The position numbers were made by a program, and so were the translations under genes. Positions 16,355-25,144 of a stretch of 64,000 nucleotides of DNA are shown here, in pieces. The stretch is from an uncultured Alistipes sp. (GTDB lineage Bacteria; Bacteroidota; Bacteroidia; Bacteroidales; Rikenellaceae). The stretch is taken from the NCBI GenBank assembly GCA_944321945.1, contig CALUNE010000003.1:62001-126000 (forward strand), given 5' to 3'. The notes below the pieces were generated by a model that saw only the letters and a list, made by a program, of their open reading frames with translations, was not told the DNA's origin and made no database searches. Position 1 is the first letter of the stretch. Each line of letters opens with the position of its first letter.

Positions 16355-18173
16355 ATGAACACAAATCAAAACTGAACGATTGAAGCTCCCGAAGGAGCAA
16401 CTTATCTGTCGGACTTTCTGACAGAGATTCCTAATAACTGTCTCTTCAACAAGAGACAAACAGGGTGCGGTGCTACTGAACTGGCCATCCGTAATCCGAT
16501 TCCTACAATTATAGCCATGCCTTACGTGGCACTGGTCAAGAACAAAACCATCTACCGACAAGACAACGTTTCCGTGCTAGGCGTTTACGAAGGGATCGAG
16601 GAACAGGATGTTATGGAATACGCGCAAAGCCACTCTCCCTTAAAGATCGCCGTTACATACGATTCGCTACCACGAACCATCAGGGCATTACAGGCTGCAG
16701 GTCTCGATCCTTATAACGACCTTTTCCTGCTGGTTGATGAATGACATGTCTTATTCAACTCCTACTCGTTCCGTCATACAGCCATCAAGAATCTATTGGC
16801 GGAGTCTGGAAAATTCGCCAGTGTCACTTACATGACCGCTACTCCGATTGAACGGGAGTATGTTTTGGAAGAGCTGAAGCATCTGCCCATATGCGAAATT
16901 AGCTGACCTCATCTGACAGAGATCCATGTGCGTTCCCGTCAAACATCCAAGCCTGCACAATATATCGTTAAAGAGTGCCGCAAGGTATTGGATGGTGGCT
17001 TGCCTTACAATCTACACATCTTTGTAAACAGCGTAGAGTTCATCGCAAGGGTGATAGATATGGCTAAACTCACCCCCGACCAAGTGAAAGTGGTTTGCTC
17101 CACAAGCGGGGATAATAGCGAGAACAACCAGCGCAAGTTAGGCAAGGACTATCCCATTGATCAGCCGTCAGACCCCGTGAAGAAGATAAACTTTTACACC
17201 TCGACCTGTTTTGAAGGATGTGATCTGTATGATGAAAACGGGGGTTACTTTCATCGTCAGCGATGGCAACAAGGCTCATACCTTATTGGACATCTCAACC
17301 CTGTTTACTCAAATTTGCGGGCGGGTACGCGATTCCAAATACAAAAGGGAGATTATCCATGTCTTCTCAACGACCAAATACAGCCGAGAGGTAACATTGA
17401 ATGAATATGTGGCCGCCACTCAAAAGACATTGAAGGAAGCCGTACAGTATGCCCAAGAGATCAATGCGTTGAGCGACAAAACTCGGGTAAAGACCTTGTC
17501 TAAGATCAAATATATCAACGAGCAATATGTAAGGATTGAGGACAACAAGCTGGTCGTGGATAAGAATCTGGCCAATATGGACATCGTAAACTTCAAGATA
17601 TGCCGCCATATTTACAGAACCTATGTAAACCTTTCCAGCGAACTGAAACGAAACGGATACTTCATTACACAGCACTCATTCAGCGAGATTATCGAGAAGC
17701 TGGAGGATAAAAACAATGCGCGGGTTACATTCAAGGAGTTGTTTGAAGAATACCATCGACTGAAAACGTCCCAGCCTTTTTTCTCATTGGTAAGCCATGA
17801 AGAACTGTGTGCCCAGATTGCTGTCAAATATCCTTTGGTAAAGCAGGCTTATGAGGTGTTGGGAACAGCCAAAATACAGGCGTTGAAATATCATGTAGGC
17901 AACATCCGCAGGGAGTTAACGAAACAGTGTTCTGTTCCTGTCGAACGCAAGATTGTCAAGATGATAAATGAGACATTTGCCAAGCAGGCATCCATCGCAA
18001 AGAGCAAGGTCAAAACTGAACTGCAAAAGATATACGACAGTTTGGGTATTCAACAAACTGCAAAAGCGACCGATCTTGCCAAATGATACGAGGTGAAAAC
18101 GACATCACCGAAAATCAATGGCAAAACAACGGCATGTATAGTTATCGTAAGAGATAGAATGGTTACAAAATAA
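16355..18173 (+). CDS. SF2 DExH helicase-like gene with four in-frame UGA codons at Trp positions and one frameshift
   Basis: Read with UGA as Trp and one base skipped in the G5 run at 17240-17244, this is a 605-codon gene ending in TAA at 18171. It has superfamily 2 helicase motifs: Walker A-like QTGCGATELA (residues 35-44), motif II VDE-UGA-H (127-131), motif III TYMTATP (158-164) and motif VI QICGRVRDS. UGA occurs at 16373, 16742, 16904 and 18084, and no UGG occurs in the frame. The UGA at 18084 is followed by 28 more plausible codons (YEVKTTSPKINGK) before the TAA. Under the standard code only fragments (16517-16744, 16928-17404, 17211-18086) could be made. Either a recoded gene or a pseudogene; the helicase assignment itself is firm. 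Confidence 0.72.
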
Positions 18174-18178
18174 TATGA

Positions 18179-18649
18179 TCAAGGGTTATCCATCTGCCTA
18201 CGAATCAAATTAAGATTTACCTGAAGTTGCATGAGGTTTTCATGCTGAACTTCCAAACTCTTAATAACTGAAAGTATTGTGGGCTTGGACGGATTTTGTG
18301 AAACCAGTTTTTCCAAGACCTCATCTGTTAGATTTGTCTTGAAGGTTGATTTCATTTCTTCAAGACAAGTCTCATAGGTAAATCCAGAAACCATTTTACA
18401 CTTGCCTGCACTATATTGCACAATCAGCCTTTCTAAATCATCTTGAATTTGTAAAGATAGTCTTTGAGTAGCCTTAAACTGAATGATTAAATGTTCCAAC
18501 TCTTCTTTGGGCTTTGAGAAAAATTGCATTCTGATTGTCCACAAAGTAAGTAATACACAAACAAAACCTATGATTATATCAATAGTGCTTGCACAATCCA
18601 TAAAATGAAAGCTATCTATACCAATGCAAAGATACTCATTAAAACGCAA
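18179..18649 (-). CDS. Small membrane protein with coiled coil
   Basis: Up to 156 residues (shorter from ATG 18601). One membrane segment (IDIIIGFVCVLLTLWTI) near the N-terminus is followed by a long cytoplasmic helical region with heptad-like spacing. No catalytic motif is visible and no function is assigned. It is convergent with the helicase-like gene, separated from its TAA by five bases, and lies between that gene and the first terminator/ORF module (18677-18961). Its AT-rich composition matches the cargo segment. Confidence 0.6.
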   Translation of the reverse strand: MRFNEYLCIGIDSFHFMDCASTIDIIIGFVCVLLTLWTIRMQFFSKPKEELEHLIIQFKATQRLSLQIQDDLERLIVQYSAGKCKMVSGFTYETCLEEMKSTFKTNLTDEVLEKLVSQNPSKPTILSVIKSLEVQHENLMQLQVNLNLIRRQMDNP

Positions 18650-18676
18650 TATATTCCGTACGCTCCTAAACCTTGT

Positions 18677-18732
18677 AAAACACCTCTCTCCCTATTCGGA
18701 CTGTAAAACGGATTTCGAGAGAGTGTGTTTTT
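18677..18732 (+). terminator. Cargo-boundary terminator, copy A
   Basis: AAAACACCTCTCTC paired with GAGAGAGTGTGTTTTT around a 26-base interior. Related in sequence and layout to copies at 21745-21800 and 23238-23290: each has GTAAAACAC, a pyrimidine run, TTCG, a run of A with CG, then the pairing purine run and T tract. Confidence 0.55.
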
Positions 18733-18739
18733 ACTGGTT

Positions 18740-18961
18740 ATGGCAATAATTTTTCTGAATGAATATAACGATAAGGAGCTGTGCGATTTCTGTAAGGCCA
18801 AAGGGGTGGCAGCATCCAGACGAAACAAGGTGGCATTATCGGTTCTGCTTACCAAGTACAATGCCGTTGGCGTTCCGAATACGGAGCCGATAAGTCTGAC
18901 CTGCCAACTCAACAAGCGTTGCAAACAGCTTCCCGAGAAGGTTTCCATCCCCTATTTATAA
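18740..18961 (+). pseudogene. Small repeated ORF, copy A (one-base deletion)
   Basis: From ATG 18740 the product begins MAIIFLNEYNDKELCDFCK and is closely similar to the fragment at 21842-22084. Copy A ends IPYL at a TAA. Relative to copy B one T is missing there, and the rest of the shared protein (IKVLDMQEQYREVVEK) continues in another frame until about 19018. So this is a 3'-frameshifted copy of a gene of about 110 codons. The CDFC pair could bind metal; function unknown. Confidence 0.5.
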
Positions 18962-19105
18962 AGGTGCTTGATATGCAGGAACAGTATCGGGAGGTGGTGG
19001 AGAAGAGCAGACGGATTTCAAAAGTTTTTTTCAGGTTTTACAATAAAAACATCATTTTAAGCGTAGCACAAAGAATATCAATAATTCAGTTTGCAACTAC
19101 TTTAT

Positions 19106-19113
19106 TATATTTG
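19106..19113 (+). promoter_or_regulatory. Predicted -7 box (TATATTTG) of the restriction-modification pair
   Basis: TATATTTG ends 21 bases before the methylase ATG. No -33 TTG is found at the usual spacing. Confidence 0.4.
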
Positions 19114-19134
19114 CAAAATAAAAGTTCGGATTAT

Positions 19135-20010
19135 ATGAAACCCATTATAAAATATAGAGGAGGAAAATCTAAGGAAATTCCCCTGCTCGTCCCTTACATT
19201 CCTAAATTTTCAGGAAGATATATAGAACCTTTCTTAGGGGGAGGGGCTATGTATTTTTATCTGGAACCCTCTAATGCCATTGTTAATGACATTAACAATA
19301 AATTAATGACCTTTTACAAAGGCGTTCAACAAAATTACCTGGAACTAAAAAGAGAACTATCAGAAATCGAAAAAATATATACTATTAACCGATCAGCCTT
19401 TGAAGTTCTCAAAAAGAAACATCCAGAAGAAAGAGTTACGGATGGGAATGAAACTCTTTATTATTTTCTAAGAGATATGTACAACGATTTAATTCCGCCG
19501 TCTTATTCATCTGCGGCTCTTTATTACTTTATCAATAAAACAGCCTATAGCGGAATGATAAGATATAACTCTAAAGGTGAATATAATGTCCCTTATGGTA
19601 GATACAGGAATTTTAATACAGGGCTGATTACAGACGCTCATCATAAGTTATTGGCTAATACAAAAATATTTACAGGTGATTATTCTCATATATTTGAGAT
19701 GGCTAATAAAAATGATTTTATATTCTTAGATCCTCCTTATGATTGTATATTTTCCGACTATGGGAATGACGAATACAAAGAAGGATTTAATGAAGCCAAT
19801 CATAGAAAATTAGCGGCTGATTTCTTTAATTTGAAATGTAAGGCTCTTATGGTAATTGGAGCAACTCCTCTTACCAGAAAATTATATGGCAATAATATTA
19901 TAGCGGAATACGGTAAAAGTTATTCTGTAAATATACGAAATAGGTTTCAGGCTGAGGCAACTCATATAATAATAACGAATTATGGCAATCCTCAGGAGTC
20001 ATCCAATTAA
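19135..20010 (+). CDS. D12-class N6-adenine DNA methyltransferase (Dam-like)
   Basis: A 291-residue methyltransferase. The N-terminal IKYRGGKSKEI and FLGGGAMYF segments form the AdoMet site of D12/Dam enzymes, and FIFLDPPYD supplies the catalytic DPPY motif. It should methylate adenine in the target of the endonuclease gene that follows and overlaps its 3' end by 29 bases. For an AlwI-type enzyme (GGATC) a GATC-specific methylase would protect both strands. ATG 19135 was chosen for its fit to the family N-terminus; the longer frame upstream is the tail of the repeated ORF. Strongly AT-rich compared with the backbone. Confidence 0.9.
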   Translation: MKPIIKYRGGKSKEIPLLVPYIPKFSGRYIEPFLGGGAMYFYLEPSNAIVNDINNKLMTFYKGVQQNYLELKRELSEIEKIYTINRSAFEVLKKKHPEERVTDGNETLYYFLRDMYNDLIPPSYSSAALYYFINKTAYSGMIRYNSKGEYNVPYGRYRNFNTGLITDAHHKLLANTKIFTGDYSHIFEMANKNDFIFLDPPYDCIFSDYGNDEYKEGFNEANHRKLAADFFNLKCKALMVIGATPLTRKLYGNNIIAEYGKSYSVNIRNRFQAEATHIIITNYGNPQESSN

Positions 20011-21679
20011 TGGGAAGACACTTTTCTTTACGACGTCCCCGAGAACTCCTTTTAAAGTATTACCAGAAATAAAACTTTTGGTAAATAATATGAACGGAGA
20101 AGTGTGGGACTCTAATACACAAAGAAGATTTTATCAATTACTGGTTGATAATGATTTTTTTGAGGGAACCGAATCAAAAAATCCTGCGTTATCTGCCAGA
20201 GATAGAATTAATCGAATTCCCAAAGCATTAGGTTTAATTACGCTACCTATAATTGGCTATTCTGATGCAGGAAAGGAGTTTGTAGAATCTGAAAATAACA
20301 AGGAGGAGATATTACTTCGTCAATTGCTGAAATTTCAACTGCCTTCACCATACCACCCTTTAGGGAGATCGGCTACCGATTACAATGTAAAACCATATTT
20401 AGAGATATTAAGGCTAATTTATGATCTGGACGGTTTGGCTTTTGACGAGCTTCAAATATTTGGGATGCAACTGGTTAATTATACTAGATATGAGGAAATA
20501 GTAGCTAAAATTAAGAATTTCAGAGTCCAAAAGGACGCTTATAAAGGTAAATACAAGGAATTTAAGCAACAAATATTTTATAACGAAGCCAGAAAAATTT
20601 ATTCAAAAGAGATCGTTGCAGGAGACATAAATACCAGGGAAAGTAAAACCACGACAATTGAAGATTTCTTGAGCAAAAAAATAAGAAATCTTAGAGATTA
20701 TTCTGATGCTGCAGTCAGACATCTGAGAACAACAGGTATAATAAATGCCACAGCTATAGGGAAGACATTGTCAATCGCTCCAGAAAGAAGAAAAGATGTG
20801 GAGTATATTCTAAAAACTGTTTCCAGAGAGCCTGTTTTTATTTCAGATTTAACCTCCTATCAAGAATATCTATTTAATCCCAATCTTCCGATCCTTCTTA
20901 CGGATGATAGAGCCAATATCCTGGAGAAATTATCTGATGAATTTAAAATAACACCAGATATTAATCTCAATTTAAACCAACTAAAGGATCTGTTAAATAG
21001 GAGGATCGAGGAGAGACGCTCACAGCGAATTGCTGCAAAGGTAAAAGATATAAAGGATTACAAATTATATGAAGATATTGAGAATGTCTTTAATTCCATA
21101 AATAATTACTATGAACCATCATTATTTCTTGAATGGAACGCATGGAGAGCCATGACAATGTTAAATGGTGGTAATATTAAAGCAAATTTAAAGTTTGATG
21201 ATGAGGGTAATCCGATGAATACAGCCTTAGGTAATATGGCTGACATAGTATGTGATTATGGCGACTTTGACATAACTGTAGAGGTTACTATGGCCAAGGG
21301 GGCCCTACAGTTCAAGATGGAAGGAGAGCCTGTTCCCAGACATATCGGGCAATTAAAGAAAAAGACGAATAAAACTACATATTGTTTTTTCATTGCACCA
21401 ACCATAAATCCAGCTACTATTGCTCATTTTTATACGTTATATATCTCTAATATTGACATGTACGGAGGCAAGTGCTGCATAATACCCCTAACCATAAATA
21501 CATTTAGAAAAATGCTAAAGGCGGCTGTAGATGCACCACATAGGCCGAATCCGTCTGATCTAAAGAAACTTTTTGATGTCTCTAAAAGATATGTTAAAGA
21601 GTGTATTAGTAATGATAAAACAGAAAATGATTGGTATAGTAGGATTACAGAGACAGCTACTAATTGGTTATCTGCATAA
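19982..21679 (+). CDS. AlwI-family type II restriction endonuclease
   Basis: A 565-residue protein of the AlwI family, recognised from the C-terminal catalytic region: NTALGNMADIVCDYGDFDI, VEVTMAKGALQFKMEGEPV (an E/D...ExT-K-like nuclease core), RHIGQLKKK and YCFFIAPTINP. AlwI cuts near the asymmetric site GGATC; specificity here is inferred from the family. It overlaps the methylase gene, the usual arrangement of a restriction-modification module. Trp codons are TGG, unlike the helicase-like gene. The module lies between two terminator/ORF repeats, so it looks like an exchangeable cassette. Confidence 0.87.
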   Translation: MAILRSHPINGKTLFFTTSPRTPFKVLPEIKLLVNNMNGEVWDSNTQRRFYQLLVDNDFFEGTESKNPALSARDRINRIPKALGLITLPIIGYSDAGKEFVESENNKEEILLRQLLKFQLPSPYHPLGRSATDYNVKPYLEILRLIYDLDGLAFDELQIFGMQLVNYTRYEEIVAKIKNFRVQKDAYKGKYKEFKQQIFYNEARKIYSKEIVAGDINTRESKTTTIEDFLSKKIRNLRDYSDAAVRHLRTTGIINATAIGKTLSIAPERRKDVEYILKTVSREPVFISDLTSYQEYLFNPNLPILLTDDRANILEKLSDEFKITPDINLNLNQLKDLLNRRIEERRSQRIAAKVKDIKDYKLYEDIENVFNSINNYYEPSLFLEWNAWRAMTMLNGGNIKANLKFDDEGNPMNTALGNMADIVCDYGDFDITVEVTMAKGALQFKMEGEPVPRHIGQLKKKTNKTTYCFFIAPTINPATIAHFYTLYISNIDMYGGKCCIIPLTINTFRKMLKAAVDAPHRPNPSDLKKLFDVSKRYVKECISNDKTENDWYSRITETATNWLSA

Positions 21680-21744
21680 TCGATCAATAGGTTAAATTAT
21701 TACTCTAACATACCACAAAGATTAGACGACTTCATACACTCCGT

Positions 21745-21800
21745 AAAACACTCCTTCTCTCGTTCGAATTGGAAAACGAATGTCAGGAGGAGTGTTTTTT
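21745..21800 (+). terminator. Cargo-boundary terminator, copy B
   Basis: A perfect 11-base stem AAAACACTCCT/AGGAGTGTTTT with an inner TTCG/CGAA stem and a six-T tail. It follows the endonuclease gene. Confidence 0.7.
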
Positions 21801-21841
21801 ACTGATTTTGGCAATAATTTTCCTGCTGTAAGGCCAAAGGT

Positions 21842-22084
21842 TTGGCAGCGCCCAAGCGAAACAAGGTGGCATTATCTGTACTGCTTACAAAGTACAATGC
21901 CGCAGGTGTTCCGAGTACGGAGCCAATAAGCCTGACCTACCAGCTCAACAAGCGTTGCAAACAGCTACCCGAGAAGGTTTCCATTCCTTACTTTATAAAG
22001 GTGCTCGATATGCAGGAACAGTATCAGGAGGTGATGGAGAAGAACAAACAGAGTAAAGAGAAGTTTGGAGGGTTTGAGTTTTAG
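21842..22084 (+). pseudogene. Small repeated ORF, copy B (5' truncated)
   Basis: Encodes KRNKVALSVLLTKYN, KRCKQLPEKVSIPYFIKV and MQEQYQEVMEKN, nearly identical to copy A, but with about 35 bases deleted in the region that encodes NEYNDKELCDF in copy A, and with a stop at 21815 in frame upstream. It has no ATG and is probably a remnant. It shows that the terminator plus ORF unit was duplicated on either side of the restriction-modification genes. Confidence 0.5.
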
Positions 22085-22126
22085 AAATGTGATTCTCAAA
22101 TAGAAGCCGACCTAATAAAAAAGCAT

Positions 22127-22134
22127 TAACTTTG
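22127..22134 (+). promoter_or_regulatory. Predicted -7 box (TAACTTTG) of the HNH gene
   Basis: TAACTTTG ends 21 bases before ATG 22156, the same distance as at the methylase gene. Confidence 0.45.
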
Positions 22135-22155
22135 CAAAACAAATTTAAAACTGAA

Positions 22156-23169
22156 ATGGGAAGAGGAATCGGCTCTGTATTGGCTGGCATATTAATATTA
22201 GCATTATTATACTATGCTGCTATTATCGTATTTATTATCGTAGCAGTTTATGCAATAGTTCGCGGAGGCTATCGCCTTTTTCTTTCAATTTATTTCTCAT
22301 CTAAAAAGTTCGCAAGATTGAAAGGCGCTATTGAGGACAATATCCAAGATTGCAACAATCTGAACCTCCATATTGAAGAGTTAAAACATTCATATAACAA
22401 ATACTATAGACATCAATTAGACGCTGGAGTATCAACCTTTGTTGATGAAAGTTCTTGGGATTATCAAAGAACAGAATTAAGCAAGTATACAGAAGCTAAT
22501 AATACCTATAATTGTTCAAGGCAAGTTTGTTCCAATGCAAGAGCGCAACCATTCAAATACATATGTAAGTATTTTAATATTGTTTGCAACGAAGAAAGTC
22601 TGGCATTTTATGAAGATCTGACAAATCAATTTGCAGCTGTTGAGCAAGGTAAAGAATCCTACATTGCAGAGCGAGATGCCTTAATGGCATCCATACAAAC
22701 AGAAGTTCCTAGCCTTATCATGCGATTCAGTAAGCAACGACTTTACGATGAACTGGGAATTCAACCATTCAAATTCTACGATCAATATTATCCATCTTAC
22801 AAATTCTTATATATCAGTTCTGGCGGTAATAGTTCATTGGAATGCGTGGTTGATTTTGATGTCCCTACTTTAGAAAAGTTTACCCGCTACATAGTATCTG
22901 CCATTGAAAAGAAAAAATCTATTATTTATCAAAGACAATTGATGACAACGAGTTTAAGAGAGCAGATAAAACAGCGAGATGGATACAAATGTGTTTGTTG
23001 CGGGACCTCATTAAAGGATGAACCCCATTTGCTGCTAGAAATAGACCACATCATTCCAGTCTCAAAGGGAGGGAAAACGGTTCCAGAGAATTTACAAACA
23101 CTATGTTGGCGTTGCAATAGAGGTAAAAGCAACAAAATAGACTTTCTTCCAGACAATAAAAAGCATTGA
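22156..23169 (+). CDS. Membrane-anchored HNH endonuclease
   Basis: A 337-residue protein from ATG 22156. The N-terminus has a hydrophobic hairpin or long membrane segment (ILILALLYYAAIIVFIIVAV), followed by a helical linker and a C-terminal HNH domain. The HNH domain shows the zinc-knuckle cysteines C-V-C-C and C-W-R-C, the catalytic histidine in LEIDHIIPVSKGG and ENLQTLC. The nuclease therefore should face the cytoplasm at the inner membrane. It is alone between terminator copies B and C, and Trp is TGG. Cargo position, membrane tether and nuclease domain suggest a phage-defence effector, but that is inference. Confidence 0.8.
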   Translation: MGRGIGSVLAGILILALLYYAAIIVFIIVAVYAIVRGGYRLFLSIYFSSKKFARLKGAIEDNIQDCNNLNLHIEELKHSYNKYYRHQLDAGVSTFVDESSWDYQRTELSKYTEANNTYNCSRQVCSNARAQPFKYICKYFNIVCNEESLAFYEDLTNQFAAVEQGKESYIAERDALMASIQTEVPSLIMRFSKQRLYDELGIQPFKFYDQYYPSYKFLYISSGGNSSLECVVDFDVPTLEKFTRYIVSAIEKKKSIIYQRQLMTTSLREQIKQRDGYKCVCCGTSLKDEPHLLLEIDHIIPVSKGGKTVPENLQTLCWRCNRGKSNKIDFLPDNKKH

Positions 23170-23237
23170 CTTGTCAAGCCTCCTCTACTCGCTAAGGATT
23201 AGATATTGACATATTCTATACGCTATAACACCCCGTA

Positions 23238-23290
23238 AAACACCCCTCCCCCTGTTCGGTTTGAAAAACGAATTTCGGGGAGGGATTTTT
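23238..23290 (+). terminator. Cargo-boundary terminator, copy C
   Basis: Stem CCCTCCCC/GGGGAGGG with an inner TTCG/CGAA stem and a T tail. It follows the HNH gene. The repeated small ORF is absent here. The rest of the gap to 23385 has an ATGATGA/TCATCAT hairpin (23343-23370) and a near -7 box (TAACTTG). Confidence 0.65.
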
Positions 23291-23385
23291 TGTGGTAGAT
23301 TATCGGGAATTTTTCCAGACTAACAACAAAAGCAACAGACAGATGATGAGTGTATTTATTTATTCATCATCTAACTTGTAGCTTT

Positions 23386-24114
23386 ATGCAATTACGTCCA
23401 TCCATGCGCCGTGCAGCCAAAATGAGGCTGGCACTGGCTGGAGCTTCGGGGTCGGGAAAAACCTACTCCTCGCTCCTCATCGCTTACGGCATGACCTCCG
23501 ACTGGTCCCGTATTGCCGTCATCGATTCCGAGAACGGTTCGGCCGATCTCTATGCCCATCTGGGCAATTATCAGGTTCTCACCTTGCCTGACTACTCTCC
23601 CGAGACCTACATCGAGGCCATCGGTATTTGTGAACAGGCGGGTGCCGAGGTGATCGTCATCGACAGCATCTCCCATTGCTGGGATTACCTGCTCGATTTC
23701 CACGCCAACCTGCAAGGCAACTCCTTTGCCAACTGGGCCAAGGTCACACCCCGTCAGAATGCCTTCATCCAACGCATTCTCAACTCCTCGTGCCACATCA
23801 TCTGCACCATGCGCTCCAAGCAGGATTATGTCCTCTCGGACAAGAACGGCAAGATGGTGCCCGAGAAGGTGGGCTTGAAGGCCGTGCAGCGTGATAACGT
23901 GGACTATGAGTTCACCGCCGTGCTGGACATCGCCATGAATCACAAGGCCACCATCTCCAAAGACAGAACGGGGCTTTTTACAGGTCGTCCCGAGTTCACG
24001 ATAACACCTGCCGTGGGGCAAGCCATCCTCAAATGGTGCAACATGACGCAGACCACGCAATCGAATCCTTCCACGCAAAACCTCCACAGCCATGCTTCCA
24101 GCCTTTCAGCCTGA
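23386..24114 (+). CDS. RecA-like/AAA P-loop ATPase
   Basis: A 242-residue ATPase with Walker A GASGSGKTY near residue 20 and Walker B-like AEVIVIDSISHCW, as in the AAA/RecA-like proteins of Bacteroidota phages and integrated elements. No DNA-binding domain is obvious; a role in replication or recombination of the element is the usual inference. ATG 23386 fits the family better than the upstream in-frame ATG at 23350. The last 23 bases overlap the DUF3871 gene, indicating coupling. Composition is close to the integrase and less AT-rich than the cargo. Confidence 0.82.
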   Translation: MQLRPSMRRAAKMRLALAGASGSGKTYSSLLIAYGMTSDWSRIAVIDSENGSADLYAHLGNYQVLTLPDYSPETYIEAIGICEQAGAEVIVIDSISHCWDYLLDFHANLQGNSFANWAKVTPRQNAFIQRILNSSCHIICTMRSKQDYVLSDKNGKMVPEKVGLKAVQRDNVDYEFTAVLDIAMNHKATISKDRTGLFTGRPEFTITPAVGQAILKWCNMTQTTQSNPSTQNLHSHASSLSA

Positions 24115-25129
24115 ACCCGAATTTGCCGCAGGGTTAAATCTTCCCGTGGAGGAGGCAACCATCGTAGAGGAGCGTCCCGCAACGTCGATTGTATCGCTGG
24201 GAACCGCACCACGTACCCGTCACTTTATCGAGGCCAACACCAAGCCTGTCGATGTGGCCCACCTGAAGAACGATTGTGTCGTTCCCGTATTCAGCAAGGA
24301 CAACGAGGTGACGATCTCCCATCAGAGTTTTATCGAGACCGTTTGGAATGCGGCCCATCGGTTGTTTCCACAGGAGACCATCGACACGCCCGATATTGTC
24401 GTTTCGCATATCATCAAGGGGCGGATTCCCGAGGCCATTCACAAGCCCGTGAACCAGCTCTTGGAGACGGACAAGACCATCTATTACGAACGCATGGCCT
24501 TCTGCTTTGAGATTCCCTCGATTTATGAGGAGGTGGCAGGCTATCGACTCAATCTCTCAATTGGAGGAGTAAGGGCCTATAACCACGAGAACCTCTATTC
24601 GAAAAAGACGGTCGAGAAGTTCAAGGTCTTCATCGGCTTCAAGAACCTTGTCTGCTGCAACCTGTGTGTCTCGACCGACGGATTCAAGCGGGAATTGCGG
24701 GTGATGAGTGTGCAGGATCTGTTTGAGGCTTCGTTGCAGTTGTTCCAGCGATACGATGCTGAACGGCACATTCGGCAGATGGCAGCGCTGCAACGTCAAT
24801 CGCTCAGTGAACACCAGTTCGCCCAGTTGATTGGCAAGGCACGTTTGTATCAATACCTGCCCACCGCCGAGAAACGGCAGCTTCCAGCCATGGAGTTTAC
24901 CGACTGCCACATCAATGCCGTGGCAAAGGCTTACTACACGGACGAGAACTTTTCCCGAGGAAACAATCCCGAGATTGACCTGTGGAAGGTCTACAATCTC
25001 TTTACGGGAGCCAACAAGTCCAGCTACATCGACACCTTCCTTGACAGGTCGCTGAATGCAACGGAGCTGATTACAGGAATCAGCCGTGCCTTGGAGGGAG
25101 ATACCGAATACAGCTGGTTTGTGGAGTAA
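24092..25129 (+). CDS. DUF3871 family protein
   Basis: A 345-residue soluble protein that fits the DUF3871 family of Bacteroidota mobile elements: VPVFSKDNEVTISHQSFIE, RVYNHENLYSKK-like RAYNHENLYSKK and a C-terminal KVYNLFTGANKSSYID segment. It resembles phage DUF932-type proteins in layout, but its function is unknown. It overlaps the ATPase gene and ends at a strong terminator (25145-25179). Together with the ATPase it is probably the replication/maintenance backbone of the element. Confidence 0.85.
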   Translation: MLPAFQPEPEFAAGLNLPVEEATIVEERPATSIVSLGTAPRTRHFIEANTKPVDVAHLKNDCVVPVFSKDNEVTISHQSFIETVWNAAHRLFPQETIDTPDIVVSHIIKGRIPEAIHKPVNQLLETDKTIYYERMAFCFEIPSIYEEVAGYRLNLSIGGVRAYNHENLYSKKTVEKFKVFIGFKNLVCCNLCVSTDGFKRELRVMSVQDLFEASLQLFQRYDAERHIRQMAALQRQSLSEHQFAQLIGKARLYQYLPTAEKRQLPAMEFTDCHINAVAKAYYTDENFSRGNNPEIDLWKVYNLFTGANKSSYIDTFLDRSLNATELITGISRALEGDTEYSWFVE

Positions 25130-25144
25130 CGCTTTACAGAGACG

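Noticed and set aside
16373-18086. Selenocysteine as the reading of the in-frame UGA codons
   Set aside because: Four sites in a helicase, one of them inside the DExH box, no recognisable SECIS-like hairpin checked at each site and no selenoprotein family resemblance make Trp a far better fit.
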